From contig JAMDHS010000087.1 in NCBI GenBank assembly GCA_029717555.1, forward strand, positions 20,016-84,015: 64,000 nt of DNA, in the 5' to 3' direction. The position numbers and the translations under genes are program-made. The notes beneath the pieces are model-generated. The model ran no database searches, had not been told where the DNA came from, and saw nothing but the letters and a program-made list of their open reading frames with translations. The DNA is from Peribolospora baueri (Eukaryota > Basidiomycota > Peribolosporomycetes > Peribolosporales > Peribolosporaceae). Position 1 is the stretch's first letter. Every line of letters begins with the position of its first letter. This document shows, piece after piece, positions 61,488 through 64,000 of this stretch.

Positions 61488-63404
61488 ATGCAAGCAAGCG
61501 CGCGCGCTGATCCTGCAGCTCCCTCCCTCAGGTCCCTCGCCTTCGAGCACATAGCGGAGAGTCAGGCCAACGTGGGCGCTATCTCCGTCCTCGTTCGTCC
61601 TGTTCGTCCAGGAAGCGGAAACGGCATGGACGACACTGCGACGGCACCGGTAGAGGGAGAGTTGGAGGGCGAGGTGCTTCCGACCAACCCGGCAGCACTG
61701 CAGATCAAGCATCTCGACACAGGCGTCGTCGCCTCGCTCCTTCTCCCCTCTCCCGTCGCGCCGTGTCAACGCGATCGTGTGTCGTTTTCGACAGACCACT
61801 GGGCTTTTCGACTTCGTACTGTTTCCGATCGTTCTATCGACCCCACCGGGCCTTCTTCGACATCGTCTTTCACTAGTTCGCCGGGATACCATCAGGATGC
61901 CGCTGGCGCTCCACTCGCCTCTTTCCCTTATTCCCACACTTATCTTTCCCGAATCCGCCCTGGTGGCCTCTTTTGCATCTCTTGCGGCCTTCAACTTGCT
62001 AACGCGTCCGGCGTGCGGACGTACAGGGCGTTGCCGAGCGAGCACTGGGAGGAGTTGGTGGAAGCATGGATGTGCCATTCCGATCAAGCTGTAGCGGAGG
62101 GGTTGGCAAGGGGGAGGAGGGGCATCGAGGAAGGGTTTGGTGGCGGAGGGAGGGAGGGAGAGGCGTGGGTTGGGGAGAAGTTTCTGGTGTGGCCCCGGAG
62201 CGCAGACAGGGATCTTGAGAGGCGGTCGATGAGGATCGAAGATGGTTCGTCATCGTCCTCGGTGAGTGTTACTCTGTCTTTTACTTCTTTAGTCCTTTTT
62301 TTTCCTCCCTTTCACCTCATTCGGGTCAAAAGAAGGCCGGTGCCGTTCCCCCACCGGCGGTCCTCCGTCGCCCTTCTCGTTCCGCGCTCGTTTTCGACCG
62401 CCAACCGCTCCGCTCCGAGTTGAGCTGGTTGGCGTCGAAAGTCTCCGAGTGATCGGAAGGGGAAAGGTAGCGACGGGGGGCACACGTTCGTGTCCGGCCG
62501 ATACAACGACCCCAGAGCGAGGTTCGCTTTGCGCGTTCTCCTGTAAACAGCTCTCGCGGACGAGGAGATTTCCGTACCAGAGTTATTAGCTGGAGATACA
62601 CTCTCTTCGTCGTCATCCCGGCGTTCGTTGTCTCCAGGCGTTCATCGGATGGCTATGCTGACCTCGCTTCTTCTTGCCGTCCTGGTTTCGTATCGACGTT
62701 GCCAGACTCCGCCGGTGGTGAGGTGCCGCGGGTGTGATGCGAAAGTGGGTACGCTGGCGTGCAGCGTGAGCGCAAGTACGCCGTGTCCACCGATTCGCTT
62801 CGACAAGATGGCCATCCGTCCGTCATCGGCGGAAGGAGAGCCGGCCATGCCCAGTTTCCCTCTACCGCTCTTCGTTTCCGCGGAGCTGCTCGAGCTTTCG
62901 CGGGCGCACGCGGTGCACCATTTCGTTGTGGAGGACGAGGAAGGAGGCGAACCGAGGATATTGGTGAGCGCGACGGGCCATCCGTTGTCGGTTCGATCCC
63001 GGCCGGTCACTTGACCTTTCTCGACTCCTCTTTTTGGCCCAAACCAGATCTGGCTCTTTAACCCGTCTCTGAAGGTCTCCGTCTCCTTGCGCTCTGGCGC
63101 CGCTCACCTCTCTGCCATCCTCACCGAGCCGGCGCGTGCGGCGCTGTCTGGAGAGGGAGCAGCGACGGTGAACGCGGCAAAGGTGTTGTTCAAGGTGCTG
63201 CCGCCGGCGCGCGACGTTGACCCTCTTCTTCAAACGCTCGAGAGCGGCAACCGGCAGACGGAACGGCTGCGCTATCCGCTGTCGCGCATCGCCTCGCTGG
63301 CCGACGTGCTCGAGGCGAGCAACCGGACGTACCCGAGCAGTCGGCGGTCGTTCGGACCGTGGCGCGTGGGGTGGTTGGAGGTGTGGCTTGAGGGCGAGGC
63401 ATGA
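61488..63404 (+). CDS. HECT_2-domain (UBE3D-like) ubiquitin E2-binding protein
   Basis: Supported exons are 61488..62261, 62706..62963 and 63048..63404; one or two further exons probably lie in 62333-62640. Family blocks in order: FEHIAESQANVGAISVLVRP near the N-terminus, LFCISCGLQLAN, ALPSEHWEELVEAWMCH, GEAWVGEKFLVWP, VVRCRGCDAKVG, IRFDKMAIRP, LIWLFNPSLKVSV and the C-terminal SNRTYPSSRRSFGPWRVGWL. These are the landmarks of the HECT-like E2-binding domain (human UBE3D), which binds UbcH10-type E2 enzymes. Cysteine pairs (CxxC) may bind zinc. Between 62262 and 62705 candidate coding pieces exist (for example KAGAVPPPAVLRRPSRSALV at 62333 and LADEEISVPELLAGDTLSSS at 62553), but I could not join them with consistent phase. 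Only 24 bp separate this ATG from the previous stop. Confidence 0.75.
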
Positions 63405-63967
63405 GGTTTGGGGTGGGCGTGTCGTCGTGCTCTGCCGCGTGTGCTCCCCCCTGTTCTTCATCCTCGCCGCCTCATCGCTTGCTTGAAGGTCTTTTTTGAA
63501 AAGGAAAAAAAAAAAAATCAAAAGATGGATCTCGCCGCTCTTTTTCGTTCTTCCTTTTTTTCTCGTTCCCCATCTCCACCGATCCCACCGTCCTTCCTCC
63601 CCCCTTCCCGTCTATCAGTCCAAGTCCGAGTTCGTCCATCCATCCCCCTCTCTCGATTCTCGATTCTCAGTTTTGCCAATCCATCGATCGATCGACGTCA
63701 CCCGACCTTTCTTTTGTTTCCCTCGTCATCATCTCTCTCCTCGTCTTTCTTGGTCCTCTTGTTCCTTTCTCGCTCGCGTCGCGTTCCTGTTTGCGCGTGT
63801 GTGCGTACGATGACGGTTCGTACAGGCTTGCCTTGCTTGACGGACGGACGGACGAAAGAAAGCGGCGAGTCGGATCGCATCGCATCGCACCAATTCGCGC
63901 TCGAGGCCTCGCAGAAGCCGTAGAGTAATGTACATGGGCAGAACGCGGAAGCAGGGCGGGAAGGGAC

Positions 63968-63998
<31 letters not shown>

Positions 63999-64000
63999 GG
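63405..64000. other. 3' flank to window edge
   Basis: Region downstream of the UBE3D-like gene with an A-rich tract (63508-63520), T/C-rich sequence, and a homopolymer at the edge. No gene is supported; short frames on both strands are low-complexity. Confidence 0.5.
63968..63995 (+). repeat. 28-base poly(A) tract followed by G5
   Basis: A pure run of 28 adenines precedes five guanines at the window edge. It may be a real homopolymer, or mark a contig end or a mis-assembled or low-quality edge. Confidence 0.85.

Noticed and set aside
62985-63012. tRNA T-arm-like GGTTCGATCCC
   Set aside because: No matching acceptor stem, D-arm or anticodon arm upstream; it lies inside the last intron of the UBE3D-like gene.

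Overview
The window reads as nuclear DNA of a filamentous or yeast-like basidiomycete fungus. Evidence: GC-rich coding DNA with very many short spliceosomal introns (about 42-180 nt, mostly GTGAGY/GTAAGY...YAG), pyrimidine-rich leaders before start codons, CCAT-type microsatellites between genes, and a core eukaryotic gene set whose proteins look fungal. The intron density (26 exons in TOR, 21 in SMC1) is higher than expected of smut fungi and fits Pucciniomycotina or another intron-rich basidiomycete group better; that placement is inference. I see no transposon, tRNA, rRNA, CRISPR or bacterial-type element.

Layout. 1.5-6.7 kb (+): a large, mostly disordered protein with a conserved Cys-containing motif. 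8.7-15.2 kb (+): a Num1/ApsA/Mcp5-type cortical anchor with coiled coils, a long HVDRP-type repeat and a C-terminal PH domain. 15.9-25.1 kb (-): a complete TOR kinase. 25.4-26.5 kb (+): TAF9, sharing a 300-bp divergent promoter region with TOR. 27.1-27.5 kb (-): a small GON7-like protein. 27.6-29.3 kb (+): an ELYS-domain nucleoporin. 29.8-33.3 kb (+): Polo-like kinase. 33.7-34.7 kb (-): a conserved MGN-start (probably myristoylated) protein of unknown role. 35.1-37.4 kb (-): DEAD-box helicase HAS1. 37.7-38.6 kb (+): a STEEP1/CXorf56 homologue. 38.9-39.6 kb (-): a CBP6/UQCC2-like complex III assembly factor. 41.7-48.8 kb (+): an intronless, serine-rich disordered protein of 2,368 residues. 49.4-49.8 kb (+): an 84-residue protein built from micro-exons. 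50.0-55.7 kb (-): cohesin subunit SMC1. 56.4-58.0 kb (-): mitochondrial assembly factor ATP10. 58.4-61.5 kb (+): a disordered protein of unknown function. 61.5-63.4 kb (+): a HECT_2 (UBE3D-like) E2-binding protein, nearly abutting or fused to the previous gene. The window ends in a 28-A tract.

Exon boundaries were worked out by hand from splice signals, reading-frame phase and protein-family conservation. For the TOR, SMC1, Polo, HAS1, Num1, ATP10, STEEP1, TAF9 and ELYS models every exon phase closes exactly. The least certain parts are exons 62.26-62.70 kb of the UBE3D-like gene, the second donor of the MGN-start gene, and the first acceptor of the ELYS gene.

There is no operon-like or pathway cluster. 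Several genes are growth and cell-division regulators (TOR, Polo, SMC1, Num1) and several are mitochondrial assembly factors (CBP6-like, ATP10), but each appears to have its own promoter and the proximity is probably chance. I did not find a convincing wholly new system. The best leads are the possible fusion or overlap at 61.4-61.5 kb, the start-stop overlapping minimal uORF on Polo, the GC-AG intron in ATP10, the phase-preserving ELYS intron, and several conserved-looking proteins of unknown function.
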